Source of the DNA: an uncultured Rhizobiaceae group bacterium
GTDB taxonomy: Bacteria > Pseudomonadota > Alphaproteobacteria > Rhizobiales > Rhizobiaceae
Assembly (NCBI GenBank): GCA_938009335.1
Contig: CALLHT010000085.1
Span: 1 to 5,369 of the forward strand
Direction: 5' to 3'
Length of the DNA: 5,369 nucleotides
Part shown: in pieces, positions 5,363 to 5,369 of the stretch
Position numbering within the stretch: the stretch's first letter is position 1
Layout of the letters: each line of letters begins with the position of its first letter
Program-made: the position numbers and the translations under genes
The notes under the pieces: generated by a model
The model's database searches: none
What the model was told of the DNA's origin: nothing
The model's input: only the letters and a program-made list of their open reading frames with translations

Positions 5363-5369
5363 GCAGAAT

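Overview
This is an ordinary chromosomal stretch of an alphaproteobacterium, most likely a member of the Hyphomicrobiales (Rhizobiales). The evidence is the order thyA-folA-hflK-hflC together with a DUF1194 von Willebrand-type gene, an arrangement I know from that order. Base composition is moderate, near 50% GC by eye. I cannot name the genus. There are no RNA genes, insertion sequences, CRISPR arrays or phage genes.

All six substantial genes lie on the minus strand, so transcription runs from high to low coordinates. Right to left they are: cfa (cyclopropane fatty acid synthase, 4111-5352), directly coupled by a TAATG overlap to a secreted DUF1194/VWA protein (3377-4111). Next comes a 231-base intergenic region (3146-3376), then thyA (thymidylate synthase, 2351-3145, restarted here at an internal ATG), overlapping folA (dihydrofolate reductase, 1836-2354) by ATGA. 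After a 162-base gap with a good promoter candidate come hflK (534-1673) and hflC (from 534, cut by the left window edge), again joined by TAATG.

The genes form three functional pairs. Cfa modifies membrane phospholipids, and its partner is an exported metal-binding-type VWA protein of unknown role. ThyA makes dTMP while oxidising methylene-tetrahydrofolate to dihydrofolate, which FolA reduces back. HflK and HflC form the inner-membrane SPFH complex that surrounds and modulates the FtsH protease.

The most interesting part is the region upstream of thyA. It holds a perfect CtrA-type box (TTAA-N7-TTAA), a perfect DnaA box (TTATCCACA) and a GANTC methylation site within about 80 bases, suggesting cell-cycle control of dTMP synthesis. 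The same region holds a 28-codon plus-strand ORF with a good ribosome binding site that looks like a bare signal peptide, either a tiny gene or the stump of a lost one. A second point of interest is a perfect 15-base palindrome at the predicted transcription start of hflKC.
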